DNA of 64,000 bases from a bacterium (lineage in GTDB: Bacteria > Planctomycetota > JAFGQW01). Position 1 is the first letter of the stretch; each line of letters opens with the position of its first letter. The stretch spans positions 356,501-420,500 of the forward strand of contig JAUHXU010000001.1 in NCBI GenBank assembly GCA_030426805.1, written 5' to 3'. The notes beneath the pieces were generated by a model. That model was not told where the DNA came from and did not search any database. It was given only the letters and a program-made list of their open reading frames with translations. This document shows positions 1 through 8,928 of this stretch, piece by piece. Made by a program: the position numbers and the translations under genes.

Positions 1-2
1 CG

Positions 3-953
3 GTCATCCGGCACGTCCCCACGCTCCGGCGCCTCCTGACCGAGACGCGGGCCTACCTCGCCGAGAAGCGACCCGACGTCGTCGTCCTGATCGACTACCC
101 CGGATGGCACTTCGTCGTCGCCAAGGAGGCGAAGAAGCTCGGGATTCCGGTCGTCCAGTTCGTCGCGCCGCAGCTCTGGGCGTGGGCGCCCTGGCGGATC
201 CGCAAGGTGCGGGAGCGGATCGACCGTCTCCTCGTGCTGTTGCCGTTCGAGGAGGTCTACTTCCGCGATCGTGGCGTCGACGCGCGCTACGTCGGCCATC
301 CGCTGGTCGACCGCCTCGCCGCCGCCGAGACCGAGTTGCCGCCCCCGCCGGCGCCGGACGCGCCGCCGTTGATCGGCATCCTGCCGGGCAGTCGCAAGCA
401 GGAGTGGACGCAGCTGCTGCCGATGTTCCTGCGCGTCGGCAACCGGCTGCGCCTGCAGCACCCCGACCTGCGCTTCCTCGTCGCCTGTGCGGACGAGCGC
501 TTCCGGACCGACATGGACGTGACGGTCCGAGCCGGCGGGCTCGGTGCCGCGGTGCGCGTCGGCGAGACGCACCGGATCCAACGCGATGCGGTCCTCTGCC
601 TGACGTCGTCCGGCACCGCGACGCTCGAGTGCACCTACTTCCGCACGCCGATGGTCGTCGCCTACCCGGTGAAGCACCCGGCGCGCCTCGCGTCGAAGCT
701 GATCGTCACCGCACCGTTCATCGCGCTGACGAACCTGCTCGCCGGCCGCGAACTCGTCCCGGAGTTTCTCTACAGCGCCGACCCGTCGATCGAGATCGCC
801 GACGCCGCGCTCGCGATCCTCAACGACGACACGGTCCGCGCTTCGATGGTCGAGGGCCTCGACCAGGTGCGCGACTCCCTCGTCGGCTCGAACCCGTCGG
901 ACCGTGCCGCCGACGAGATCCTGTCGCTGCTGGAGAGCCGCACGACGGGCTAA
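3..953 (+). CDS. lpxB: Lipid-A-disaccharide synthase LpxB, 3' part
   Basis: The gene enters from outside the window; the reading frame is open from base 3 to the TAA at 951-953 (about 316 residues). LpxB is a GT19 glycosyltransferase that joins UDP-2,3-diacylglucosamine and lipid X into lipid A disaccharide at the inner membrane. Family signatures are visible: PQLWAWAPWR near the left edge, GILPGSRKQE, and SSGTATLECTYFRTPMVVAY in the nucleotide-binding half. The length from these motifs to the C-terminus fits the family. It runs towards the lpx operon on the other strand and is separated from it by a palindromic repeat element. Identity is secure; the start is not visible. Confidence 0.96.
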   Translation, partial: VIRHVPTLRRLLTETRAYLAEKRPDVVVLIDYPGWHFVVAKEAKKLGIPVVQFVAPQLWAWAPWRIRKVRERIDRLLVLLPFEEVYFRDRGVDARYVGHPLVDRLAAAETELPPPPAPDAPPLIGILPGSRKQEWTQLLPMFLRVGNRLRLQHPDLRFLVACADERFRTDMDVTVRAGGLGAAVRVGETHRIQRDAVLCLTSSGTATLECTYFRTPMVVAYPVKHPARLASKLIVTAPFIALTNLLAGRELVPEFLYSADPSIEIADAALAILNDDTVRASMVEGLDQVRDSLVGSNPSDRAADEILSLLESRTTG

Positions 954-1018
954 CGGTCCACCCGCAATCTCCGTCTCGGGATCGAGAGCTCTCGGGGGAG
1001 GGAACCGGCGGGTTGATT

Positions 1019-1200
1019 CAGTGCGCTTGGGGCGCGCATCCTGCACCACTCGAGCGTCATGTCTGCGCTTGGCGGGCCAATGGTGCACCGAGACGGGCGT
1101 GAAATACCCCGAGGCACGGGTATTGGGTGCAAGATCGTTGCGCGAAGCGTGCGAATCGCGGGGATCGGTGCAGAATCGCCGCGCCAAGCGCAGCGATCAA
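1019..1200. repeat. Palindromic four-unit intergenic repeat element, copy 1
   Basis: Four copies of a roughly 34-bp unit are visible. Two lie on the minus strand (1019-1047, 1056-1089) and two on the plus strand (1126-1161, 1167-1200). Each begins GGTGCA, usually continues like GAATCG, and contains a block like GCCAAGCGCA. Between the inverted pairs, AATACCC at 1103-1109 can pair with GGGTATT at 1118-1124 as the tip of a large foldback. The same 2-minus/2-plus layout recurs at 39381-39566. The element lies between the convergent 3' ends of lpxB and the oxidoreductase gene. Function is unknown; a bidirectional terminator, structured RNA or REP/MITE-like element are possibilities. Confidence 0.85.
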
Positions 1201-1220
1201 ACGCGCGGCGACTCGCTACC

Positions 1221-1251
1221 GCGGATTTGACGCGGAATGGGACAAATCCGC
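1221..1251. repeat. 9-bp perfect hairpin by the oxidoreductase 3' end
   Basis: GCGGATTTG at 1221-1229 is perfectly complementary to CAAATCCGC at 1243-1251, with a 13-nt loop. It lies just past the stop codon of the minus-strand oxidoreductase gene and could help end transcription of the lpx operon. No T-run follows on either strand, so it is not a classical intrinsic terminator. Confidence 0.5.
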
Positions 1252-1267
1252 CGCAGCGAGCTTCGGG

Positions 1268-2290
1268 TCAATCGAAGCGGGCGGCGAAGGTGCGGATCTG
1301 GCGCTGGATGTCGGCGGCGAGTTCGACGGCGGCGAGGCCGGCCGGGCCGTCGACGTCGGGAGCGTGCTCGCGGCGCGCGGCAGCGCAGAACGACTCGAAC
1401 TGCTTCGCGAGCGGTTCGTGGTCGCCCATCTCGAGCGACTGCATGCTGAGGAGGCCGCGCTGGAACAGGTCGATGAAGCCGGCGGTCGGGTCTTTCGTCA
1501 GCGCCTCGATCCCGGCGGCGCCGAACTCCGACAGCTTCAGCTTCGGATCGACGCGGTAGACGACGCCGTTGCGCTTGACGTAGTCGAGGCTCACGTACGC
1601 GGTCTTCGAGAACAGACGAATGCGCCGCTCGGTCTTGATCGCGACGCGGCTCGTCGAAATGTCCGCGACCGCACCGCCCGGGAAGTGCAGGCGCGCAAGC
1701 CCCATGTCCTCCTTGCCGGTGATCACACCGACGCCGAGCCCTTCGACCCGCTCCGGCGCTTCGTCGACGAGGCGCGTCACGATGTCGAGGTCGTGGATCA
1801 TCAGGTCGCTGACGACGCCGACGTCGGCCGAGCGCATCGTGAACGGACTGATCCGGCGTGCCTCGATGTAGACCGGGTTGAGCTTCATCGCCGCGATCGC
1901 CATCACCGCGGGGTTGAACCGCTCGACGTGGCCGACCTGCAGCACCGCGTCGTTGGCGTTGGCCAACTCGACGAGTCGACGCGCCGCATCGGCATCGGGC
2001 GCGAGGGGTTTCTCGACGAGCACCGCGAGCCCGCGTTCGAGCAGCGGCGCGGCGACCGGTTCGTGCAGGCTCGTCGGCACCGCGACGACCGCCGTGTCGA
2101 ACGTCAGGTCGGCACCGTCGACCTCGTCGACCGAGCGGAACACCGGCGTGCGGAACGGCTCGACGACCGCGCGCGCCCGCTCGACGTCCGGGTCCACGAC
2201 CGCGACGAGTTCCGCCTCGCGCGACTCGTGCACGATCCGCGCGTGGTGGCGGCCGAGGTGGCCGACCCCGATGACGACTGTCTTACGCAT
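1268..2290 (-). CDS. Gfo/Idh/MocA-family NAD(P)-dependent oxidoreductase
   Basis: A 340-residue sugar dehydrogenase-type protein. The N-terminus (VIGVGHLGRHHARI) is a Rossmann dinucleotide fold, VEKPLAP is the family EKP motif carrying the catalytic lysine, and GHVERFNPAV follows. It is the last gene of the ompH-lpxD-lpxC/fabZ operon, 6 bp after lpxC/fabZ. Genes of this family inside lpx clusters include GnnA, which oxidises UDP-GlcNAc at C3 so that an aminotransferase (GnnB) can make UDP-GlcNAc3N for amide-linked lipid A. The position suggests a lipid A precursor role of that kind, but no GnnB is in the window, so the substrate is an inference. Confidence 0.85.
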   Translation of the reverse strand: MRKTVVIGVGHLGRHHARIVHESREAELVAVVDPDVERARAVVEPFRTPVFRSVDEVDGADLTFDTAVVAVPTSLHEPVAAPLLERGLAVLVEKPLAPDADAARRLVELANANDAVLQVGHVERFNPAVMAIAAMKLNPVYIEARRISPFTMRSADVGVVSDLMIHDLDIVTRLVDEAPERVEGLGVGVITGKEDMGLARLHFPGGAVADISTSRVAIKTERRIRLFSKTAYVSLDYVKRNGVVYRVDPKLKLSEFGAAGIEALTKDPTAGFIDLFQRGLLSMQSLEMGDHEPLAKQFESFCAAARREHAPDVDGPAGLAAVELAADIQRQIRTFAARFD

Positions 2291-2296
2291 TCGGCG

Positions 2297-3652
2297 TCAG
2301 ACGCTGTCGGCGCCGGGTCCGCCGTCGGGGTCGACGAGCATGAAGCGCAGGTCCGCTTCCGCGACGACGCGATCGTTCACGCGCGCCGTCGTCCGGACGT
2401 GGCCGATCGACGCCTTCACGCGTACGCTGACCGCCTCGAGTCGGAGCTGGTCGCCCGGGTAGACCGCCTTGCGGAGCTTGACCTTGTCGATGCTGACGAG
2501 CACCGCGATCTTGCCGGTGTTCTCGAGCTTGCGCAGCAGGAGCACCCCGGCGATCTGCGCCATCGCCTCGATCTGCAGCACGCCGGGCATGATCGGCTGC
2601 TCGGGGTAGTGCCCTTGGAAGTAGGCCTCGTTGATCGTGACGTTCTTGATGCCGACCGCGCGCCGGATGCCGTCGACCTCGATCACGCGGTCGACGAGCA
2701 GGAACGGGAACCGGTGCGGCAGGATCCGCATGATCTCCTTGATGTCGATCCGGCCGGTCCGCTGCAGGACGTCCTTGTCCTCCAGCTCGTGCATCCGCTT
2801 CGCGAGTTGCCCCACCATCGACTGGTTCAGGTGATGGCCGGTCTTCGTCGCGACGACGCGCGCGTGCAGATCCGCCTCGAGCAGGAAGAGGTCGCCGATC
2901 AGGTCGAGCGTCTTGTGCCGCGCGAACTCGTTCGGGAAGCGCAGCTCGTTCTCGATCACGTCGCCGTTGTCGCCGATCACGAGCGTGTTCTGGTAGTTCG
3001 CGCCCTGGCCGAGTCCGGCCTGGCGCAACGCCTGCGCCTCGCTGTCCAGGCAGAACGTGCGGGCCGGCGCGATCTCCTCGAGGAACCGCTCCGGCGTGAG
3101 TTCGTCGATCTCGTAGAACTGCGTCGGGAGCGCACGCCCGTTCGCCGAGCCGTTCAGACTCGACTTGTAGTCGAGCGTGTAGCTGATGCTGAACCCCGTG
3201 TCGCTCGGCATCGCGATCACCGAGCACGCCCCGTCGCCGACGCTGACGGTCTCCTTCAGCTCGAACGCCTTCTTCGGGACCTTCTGATCGACGGTCCCGG
3301 ACTTCAGGATGCCGTCGCAGAAGACCTTCGCGCTGCCGTCGCACGCCGGCACCTCGGCGGCGTCGAGTTCGACGATCGCGTTGTCGACCCGCATCGCCCA
3401 CAGCGCGGCGAGCAGGTGCTCGGTCGTCTGCACCTCGACGCCGTCGACGGCGATGGCCGTACGCCGGTCGAGCTTGCGGACGTTGTCGTAGGACGCGGCG
3501 ATCAGCGGCGAGTCCTCGACGTCGGTGCGGACGAAGATGATCCCATGGTCGGGCGGCGCCGACCGGATGCGCATCGTCACCGGCTTGCCGGTGTGGATCC
3601 CGACACCGGTGATCTCGATGTCGTCCCTGATCGTGCGTTGGTTTCTCGACAT
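2297..3652 (-). CDS. lpxC/fabZ: Bifunctional LpxC deacetylase / FabZ dehydratase fusion
   Basis: A 451-residue fusion. Residues 1-300 are LpxC, the zinc UDP-3-O-acyl-GlcNAc deacetylase that commits flux to lipid A; zinc ligands and catalytic residues are visible as H79 (TEHL), H246 and D250 (HKTLD), and H273 (TGHHLN). Residues 303-451 are FabZ, the 3-hydroxyacyl-ACP dehydratase of fatty-acid elongation, with catalytic H313 in LPHRFPFLLVD and E362 in MPGVLQIEAMAQ. The fusion couples the two enzymes competing for the hydroxyacyl-ACP pool and is known from Bacteroidota and Planctomycetota. It sits 18 bp after lpxD. Both active sites look intact. Confidence 0.97.
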   Translation of the reverse strand: MSRNQRTIRDDIEITGVGIHTGKPVTMRIRSAPPDHGIIFVRTDVEDSPLIAASYDNVRKLDRRTAIAVDGVEVQTTEHLLAALWAMRVDNAIVELDAAEVPACDGSAKVFCDGILKSGTVDQKVPKKAFELKETVSVGDGACSVIAMPSDTGFSISYTLDYKSSLNGSANGRALPTQFYEIDELTPERFLEEIAPARTFCLDSEAQALRQAGLGQGANYQNTLVIGDNGDVIENELRFPNEFARHKTLDLIGDLFLLEADLHARVVATKTGHHLNQSMVGQLAKRMHELEDKDVLQRTGRIDIKEIMRILPHRFPFLLVDRVIEVDGIRRAVGIKNVTINEAYFQGHYPEQPIMPGVLQIEAMAQIAGVLLLRKLENTGKIAVLVSIDKVKLRKAVYPGDQLRLEAVSVRVKASIGHVRTTARVNDRVVAEADLRFMLVDPDGGPGADSV

Positions 3653-3670
3653 TCGCCGTTTCCTCGCGCG

Positions 3671-4717
3671 CTACTCCGCGGGCCGCCGGACCGCTGCCTC
3701 GAGCGCCTTGATGCGCTTCACGAGGTTTCCGAGTTCGTGCGTCAGCAGGATCGCTCTCTTCTCATCCCGCATCGGAAAGGCCGGAGATCCGAACCAACTC
3801 GTGCCGGGCTCCGTGCTCTTCAGGATGCCCGACTGGGCTCCGATCTTCGTGCCGTCGCCGATGTGGATGTGGTCCCGGAAGCCGGCCTGCCCGCCGACCT
3901 CGACCCCACGCCCGAACGTGGTCGTGCCGGCGACCCCGACTTGCGCGGCAAAGAGACAGTGCGCGCCGAGCTTCACGTTGTGCCCCAGATGCACCAGGTT
4001 GTCAAGCTTGGAGCCCTTGCCCAGACGCGTTTCGTCCAGGCGGGCGCGGTCGATCGCGCACCCGGCCCCGATCTCGACGTCGTCCTCGATCACGACCCGC
4101 CCGATCTGCGGGATCCGCCGAGCACCGTCGGGACCGGGCTCGAACCCGAAGCCGTCGGAGCCGATGACGCAACCCGAGTCGATCACGACCCGGTCCCCCA
4201 GCGAACACCGCTCGCGCACGACCACCCGCGGCAGCAGGCGACAGTCGGCGCCGATCGCGACGTCGTGCCCGACGTAGCCGTGCGCGGCGATCGTCGAACG
4301 CGGGCCGATCGACGCCCCCGCTTCGACGACGACGAACGCGCCGACGCCGGCCGTCGGATCCACCGACGCACCCGGGTCGACGACCGCGGTCGGGTGGATC
4401 CCCGCGGGCGGCACCGGCGCGGTCGGTCCGCACGCGCGGCAGACGGCGTTGAACGCGGCTTCGGGATCCGTGACACGCACGACGGGTCGCGCCGGAGCGT
4501 CGAGCGATCGGTCCAGCAGGATCGCACCGGCCTCGGTGGACGCCAGCGTCGCAGCGACCGACGCGGTGTCGGCGCCGGCACCGGGGGCGCGCACGAACGT
4601 CAGGTCTGCGGGCCCGGCCGACTCGACCCCGGCGAGGCCGGTCAACCGCGTCGCGGGGTCTCCGACGATTTCGCCGTCGACGAGCGCGGCGACTTCGGCG
4701 AGCGTGACGTCCATCAC
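3671..4717 (-). CDS. lpxD: UDP-3-O-acylglucosamine N-acyltransferase
   Basis: A 348-residue LpxD, which transfers a hydroxyacyl chain from ACP to the 2-amino group of UDP-3-O-acyl-GlcN, the step after LpxC. The N-terminal uridine-binding domain (about 1-100) is followed by left-handed beta-helix hexapeptide repeats (about 105-310) and a C-terminal helix. The catalytic histidine is likely H246 in LVHLGHNVKL. The gene starts 7 bp after ompH and precedes lpxC/fabZ, the common ompH-lpxD-lpxC order. lpxA, often the next gene in such clusters, is absent here. Confidence 0.96.
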   Translation of the reverse strand: MMDVTLAEVAALVDGEIVGDPATRLTGLAGVESAGPADLTFVRAPGAGADTASVAATLASTEAGAILLDRSLDAPARPVVRVTDPEAAFNAVCRACGPTAPVPPAGIHPTAVVDPGASVDPTAGVGAFVVVEAGASIGPRSTIAAHGYVGHDVAIGADCRLLPRVVVRERCSLGDRVVIDSGCVIGSDGFGFEPGPDGARRIPQIGRVVIEDDVEIGAGCAIDRARLDETRLGKGSKLDNLVHLGHNVKLGAHCLFAAQVGVAGTTTFGRGVEVGGQAGFRDHIHIGDGTKIGAQSGILKSTEPGTSWFGSPAFPMRDEKRAILLTHELGNLVKRIKALEAAVRRPAE

Positions 4718-4724
4718 CGGCGTC

Positions 4725-5309
4725 CTACGGCTGGTTCAGGAGCTTCGCGACCTCGTCGGTGACGTCGGTCGCGTCGCTGTTGTAGAGGACCCACTGGTTC
4801 TGCAGGTCGACGAGGTCGAACTGCCCTTCCGGACCGGCCCCGACCTTCGGCAACGCACGCTTCATGAAGATCGCGTCGTAGCCGTTCGCGTCCGCGAACA
4901 CCTTCGCCTTCTCGGAGACCTGCGCAAACAGCGACTCGACCATCTTGACCTTGTCGTCCTCGATCTGCGCGCGCATCAGCTGCTTCTCGGCCTTGAGCCG
5001 CTCGCTCTCGACGCGGAGTTCGATGAAGAGCTTGTTCCACTCGGGCGTGCCCTTCACGTAGACCGGCAGGTCCTCGCGCCGACGCTTGAGCAGCTTCTCC
5101 TCGACCGCGCGCAGCCGCTCTGCCTCCGCTTTGAACTTCTTCTCGAGCTGATCGACGAGGGCGAGCTGGCTCTTCGACTGCTCGCGCACCCGCTTCAGGT
5201 CGACGAATCCGATCTTGCCGGACTGGCCTTCGCCGCCGAACGGCTGGACGACGATCGCGCCGCCGAATGCCAGCGCGCAGAGACCGAGAAACACGTTCTT
5301 GCCGAGCAT
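4725..5309 (-). CDS. OmpH/Skp-family periplasmic chaperone
   Basis: A 194-residue OmpH-family protein with a signal peptide (MLGKNVFLGLCALAFGGAIV) and the family start of the mature chain, GKIGFVDLKRVREQS, followed by a long charged coiled coil (about residues 40-150). Skp-type chaperones hold unfolded outer-membrane proteins in the periplasm before delivery to BamA, which is encoded just upstream in this region. The start at 5309 is chosen because GGAGG lies 5 nt upstream and a signal peptide follows at once; in-frame starts further upstream would add a non-coding-looking stretch. First gene of the lpxD-lpxC/fabZ-oxidoreductase operon. Confidence 0.88.
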   Translation of the reverse strand: MLGKNVFLGLCALAFGGAIVVQPFGGEGQSGKIGFVDLKRVREQSKSQLALVDQLEKKFKAEAERLRAVEEKLLKRRREDLPVYVKGTPEWNKLFIELRVESERLKAEKQLMRAQIEDDKVKMVESLFAQVSEKAKVFADANGYDAIFMKRALPKVGAGPEGQFDLVDLQNQWVLYNSDATDVTDEVAKLLNQP

Positions 5310-5425
5310 CGCTTCCTCCATGCCTTGTGGGTCCGCAAATCCATAGCGCCAACCCCCCATCCGCGCCCCCGGTTTCTGCGAGAGGCCGTCCGGCAGCGTC
5401 GCCCGTCTGATACGCTCGGCCCGCC

Positions 5426-6544
5426 ATGGAGACGACCCACCGCTTCCTCGAGGGCGACGCGAGCGACCTCGGCGCACTCGACGACGGCTCGATCGATCTC
5501 GTCGTCACGTCACCGCCGTATCCGATGATCGAGATGTGGGACGACGCGTTCGCCGCCCAGGATCCGGGGATCGGCGACGCGCTCGCCGGAGACGACGCCT
5601 GGCGCGCCTTCGACGCGATGCACGCGATCCTCGACCGCGCCTGGCAGGCGGTCCACCGGGTCCTCGCCCCCGGCGGCCTCGCCTGCGTCGACATCGGCGA
5701 CGCGACCCGAACCCTCGGCGACCGCTTCGCGCTCTACCCGAATCACGCGCGCGCGCTCGCGGGCCTGCGCGCGGCCGGCTTCGCGCCGCTGCCCGCGATC
5801 CTGTGGCGCAAGCCGACGAACGCACCGTCGAAGTTCATGGGGTCCGGCATGCTCCCCCCCGGCGCCTACGTCACGCTCGAACACGAGGTCGTGCTCGTCG
5901 TGCGCAAGGGGGACAAGCGGGCGTTTGCGAGCGACGCCGCGCGACGCACGCGACGCCGCAGCGCGTACTTCTGGGAAGAGCGAAACGCGTGGTTCTCGGA
6001 CGTGTGGACCGACCTCCGCGGCACCGGGCAGGCGCTGGACAAGGGCAGCGACCGCGCGCGCAGCGGCGCGTTTCCGTTCGAGTTGCCGTATCGCCTCGTG
6101 CAGATGTTCTCGGTGATCGGCGACACGGTGCTGGACCCGTTTGCCGGCACCGGCACGACGCTGCTCGCCGCGGCGGCCTCCGGCCGGCATTCGGTCGGCG
6201 TCGACCGCGTCGGCGCGTTGGCGGACACGGCGCGAGAGCGGCTGGCGGACGTCGCCGCGATCGGTCGCGCGCGCGTGGACAGCCGCCTCGACGCGCACCG
6301 CACGTTCGTCCGTGCGCGACACGCCGAACGCGGCGCGTTCGGCTACCGCAGCGCGCGCTACGGCTTCCCGGTCGTCACGAAGCAGGAGGTCGACCTCGAA
6401 CTCGTGCGACCGCACGGCGTGTCGATCGACCCCGACGGCGCGACGCGCGTCACGAACGACACCACCCCACCGGCCGACGAGTCGGACGCGTGGGCGTGGT
6501 TCTTCGACGACGTCAGAAGCGAAGCTCGGCCATCGAGAAGCTGA
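5426..6544 (+). CDS. Site-specific DNA methyltransferase, beta-class (N4-C or N6-A)
   Basis: A 372-residue AdoMet-dependent DNA methyltransferase. The catalytic motif TSPPYP is at residues 28-33 and the AdoMet-binding motif DPFAGTGTT at 237-245; catalytic motif before AdoMet motif is the beta-class order. SPPY is compatible with N4-cytosine or N6-adenine methylation. No restriction endonuclease or specificity subunit is next to it, so it may be a solitary methyltransferase. It lies between the lpx operon and bamA, and its 3' end overlaps the bamA 3' end by 32 bp tail to tail. Base composition matches the neighbours, so recent transfer is not evident. Confidence 0.9.
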   Translation: METTHRFLEGDASDLGALDDGSIDLVVTSPPYPMIEMWDDAFAAQDPGIGDALAGDDAWRAFDAMHAILDRAWQAVHRVLAPGGLACVDIGDATRTLGDRFALYPNHARALAGLRAAGFAPLPAILWRKPTNAPSKFMGSGMLPPGAYVTLEHEVVLVVRKGDKRAFASDAARRTRRRSAYFWEERNAWFSDVWTDLRGTGQALDKGSDRARSGAFPFELPYRLVQMFSVIGDTVLDPFAGTGTTLLAAAASGRHSVGVDRVGALADTARERLADVAAIGRARVDSRLDAHRTFVRARHAERGAFGYRSARYGFPVVTKQEVDLELVRPHGVSIDPDGATRVTNDTTPPADESDAWAWFFDDVRSEARPSRS

Positions 6545-8906
6545 TCAGCCGCGTCTCGTCGAAGTCTTCCTTCTGGATCGGGAAGCCGAAGTCGATCGCG
6601 AACGGCGTCGGCCCGAGCGCCGGGATCGTGATGCGGAAGCCGAATCCGAGGCTCTGACGGATGTCGTCGAACGAGTCGTCGGTGATGCGCTCGGCGACCG
6701 TGCCGCTGTCCCAGAAGAGCACCCCGCGCAGCTGGTTGCGATACAGCGGGAACCGATACTCGACGCTCGTCGCCCACGCGGCCTGACCACCGGTGACGTC
6801 GCCGTTGCGATCGCGCGGGCCGATGCCCTGGAAGTCGAAACCGCGCAACCAGTCCTGGCCGCCGAGGAAGAAGCGTTCGACGAGCGGCACGAAGTCGGTG
6901 TTGCCGTATTCCTCGGCCCAGCCGAAGTAACCGCGCACGCCGAAGACGTGGATGCCGCCCGAGCTCGACCGATAGACCGGAATGCCGAACTCGCCGCGCG
7001 ACTCCGACTTGACGAAGTCCTGATTGCCGCCGAACGGACCGCCGGCCCACTGCACGTTCGTCCACAGCTCGAAGCCCTTCGTCGTCAGGAGCGGATCGTC
7101 CCACGACGCGTAGCGGATCGACTGTTCGAGCGAGAGGATGCGCAGCGTCTGCTCGACGCGCAGCGGCGGCGGCGGGACCGCGACGTCCTGGTCGTCCTGG
7201 TCGTCCTCGAACCGCACCTTCTCCCAGCGATACCCGGTGTTGACCTGGAAGACGTCGGTCAAGCCGAGGTCGCGGTCGAGCGAACGGCCGATGCCGAGGC
7301 GGAAGCCGGATCGATCGGACTCGAACGAGTCGAAGATGCTGCGGCGCCGGAACAGGCTCGCGTCGAAGCGCCACGGTGTATCGAACACGTAGGGCTCGCT
7401 GAAGCGAATCGTGAACTGCGAGATCTGCGTGCCCGGCTGCGCGGAGAGCACGAGCGTCTGCCCGCCACCGGAGAACGCACGCCCGCCGAACACGTCCTTC
7501 AGCGACCGGGGCCAGTCGGCGATGTCGAAGTTCTGCTTCGTCACCTGGAACAGGCCGGTGATCCCGCTGTCGGATCCGACACCGACGGCGAGTCGGAGGT
7601 TGCCGGTCGCCCCCTCCTTGAAGCGCAGGATCAGGTCCTTCACGTCGGGGCGTCCGGTGTCGCGCCAGATCGGACCGACGATGCCGGTCCCGGCCTCGAA
7701 GTAGTTCAGCCCCGCGAGGCGGTTGATGCTGCGCTCCACCTCGACGATGTTCACGTACTCGCCGGGGCCGAACGTCAGCGCACGGAGGATCACCTTGTCG
7801 CGGGTGATGTCGTTGCCCTCGAGCTCGATCTTGCCGATCCGCACGCGCTTGCCCTCGGCGATGCGGTAGACGAGCTTCACCTTCGACTCGTCCAGTCGGT
7901 AGACGAGCTGCGGCCCGGGCGCGCCGAGCAACGTGTCCTCGAGGTCCACGCCGAGATACGCTTGCTCCTTGTATCGCCGGAGCAGCACCTGCGTGTCGCG
8001 AACGACCGTCCGCCCGTCGAATCGCTCGCCGATCTTCTGCTGAAGCGGCACCCGGAGCTCGACGTCGGTGAACAGCTCGTTGCCCTCGAAGACGATCTCG
8101 TCCACGACGTACGCATCACCCTCGTCGATGTGCACGACCACCGTCACCGACGACTTGTCGTCGTTCGCGACGACGTCGAGCAACGTCACGACCGCGTCCA
8201 TGAAGCCGCGCTCACGGTAGTACTCCTGCAACCGCACGCAGTCGGCTTCGACGACTTCCCGGTCGAACAGCCCGCTCGTCAGCACGCCCGCCTGATCGGA
8301 CTGCATCACGCGCTCGAGCTCGCTGTCGTCGAGCGACCGCTCCCCGCGGAAGACGATCCGATCGATCGAGACCTGCGGGCCCTCGTCGACCAGGAACACC
8401 GCTGCGGCACCGCCACGCTTGCCGGGCAACGTCCGCGAACCCACCTGCACGTAGTGGTAGCCCTGGCGCCGATACCACTCCTCGAGCTGGCGCGCCTTGA
8501 GTTCGACCTCGGCGCGGTCGACGAACTGGCGCCGCCGCATCTGCACGACGTCGAGGACGTCCTTCTCGCTCTCCTCGACGACCCCGATACACGTCACGCG
8601 CTCGATGAAGTCCTTCTCCTTGACACGGAACACGAGCGCGAAGCGCCCCGGCCCGACCTCGGCGGAGTCGACCTGCACGTCGAGGAAGTAGTTCCGGTAG
8701 AGCAGCTTGATGTCGTGCGCGAGTTTCGCGCCGTCGAACTTCGACCCCGGCACGAGGCTCAGCTTCGCGAGCACGGTCGCCGACGAGACGCGCTCGTTGC
8801 CGACGATGTCGATCCGGTCGACGATCGCGCCGTCTTCGATCCCGGTCGGCAAACGCTGCGCCCCGAGCATGCTCGCGGCGAGCGCGACAAGGAGGACCAC
8901 CCGCAT
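6513..8906 (-). CDS. bamA: Outer-membrane protein assembly factor BamA
   Basis: A 797-residue Omp85 protein and core of the BAM complex, which inserts beta-barrel proteins into the outer membrane. A signal peptide (MRVVLLVALAASMLGAQ) is followed by about five POTRA repeats (residues 20-420), then a 16-strand barrel carrying the loop-6 motif WLRGFDFQGIGPRD and a C-terminal strand ending in phenylalanine (ISFSMAELRF). The ATG at 8906 is preferred over GTG codons up to 18 bp upstream because it starts directly at the signal peptide. It begins 22 bp after dnaB; this junction is probably cotranscribed, though the two functions are unrelated. Confidence 0.96.
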   Translation of the reverse strand: MRVVLLVALAASMLGAQRLPTGIEDGAIVDRIDIVGNERVSSATVLAKLSLVPGSKFDGAKLAHDIKLLYRNYFLDVQVDSAEVGPGRFALVFRVKEKDFIERVTCIGVVEESEKDVLDVVQMRRRQFVDRAEVELKARQLEEWYRRQGYHYVQVGSRTLPGKRGGAAAVFLVDEGPQVSIDRIVFRGERSLDDSELERVMQSDQAGVLTSGLFDREVVEADCVRLQEYYRERGFMDAVVTLLDVVANDDKSSVTVVVHIDEGDAYVVDEIVFEGNELFTDVELRVPLQQKIGERFDGRTVVRDTQVLLRRYKEQAYLGVDLEDTLLGAPGPQLVYRLDESKVKLVYRIAEGKRVRIGKIELEGNDITRDKVILRALTFGPGEYVNIVEVERSINRLAGLNYFEAGTGIVGPIWRDTGRPDVKDLILRFKEGATGNLRLAVGVGSDSGITGLFQVTKQNFDIADWPRSLKDVFGGRAFSGGGQTLVLSAQPGTQISQFTIRFSEPYVFDTPWRFDASLFRRRSIFDSFESDRSGFRLGIGRSLDRDLGLTDVFQVNTGYRWEKVRFEDDQDDQDVAVPPPPLRVEQTLRILSLEQSIRYASWDDPLLTTKGFELWTNVQWAGGPFGGNQDFVKSESRGEFGIPVYRSSSGGIHVFGVRGYFGWAEEYGNTDFVPLVERFFLGGQDWLRGFDFQGIGPRDRNGDVTGGQAAWATSVEYRFPLYRNQLRGVLFWDSGTVAERITDDSFDDIRQSLGFGFRITIPALGPTPFAIDFGFPIQKEDFDETRLISFSMAELRF

Positions 8907-8928
8907 CGCCGTCACCCCCACCACGGGA

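Noticed and set aside
983..994. 12-bp palindrome CGAGAGCTCTCG after lpxB as a terminator
   Set aside because: It has no loop and no T-run, so a stable RNA hairpin terminator is not supported.
1127..4762. A 1,211-codon open frame on the plus strand, rich in Arg, Asp, Val and His
   Set aside because: It lies antisense to the oxidoreductase, lpxC/fabZ and lpxD genes, which have full family motifs. Long antisense frames are expected at this G+C content and codon bias.
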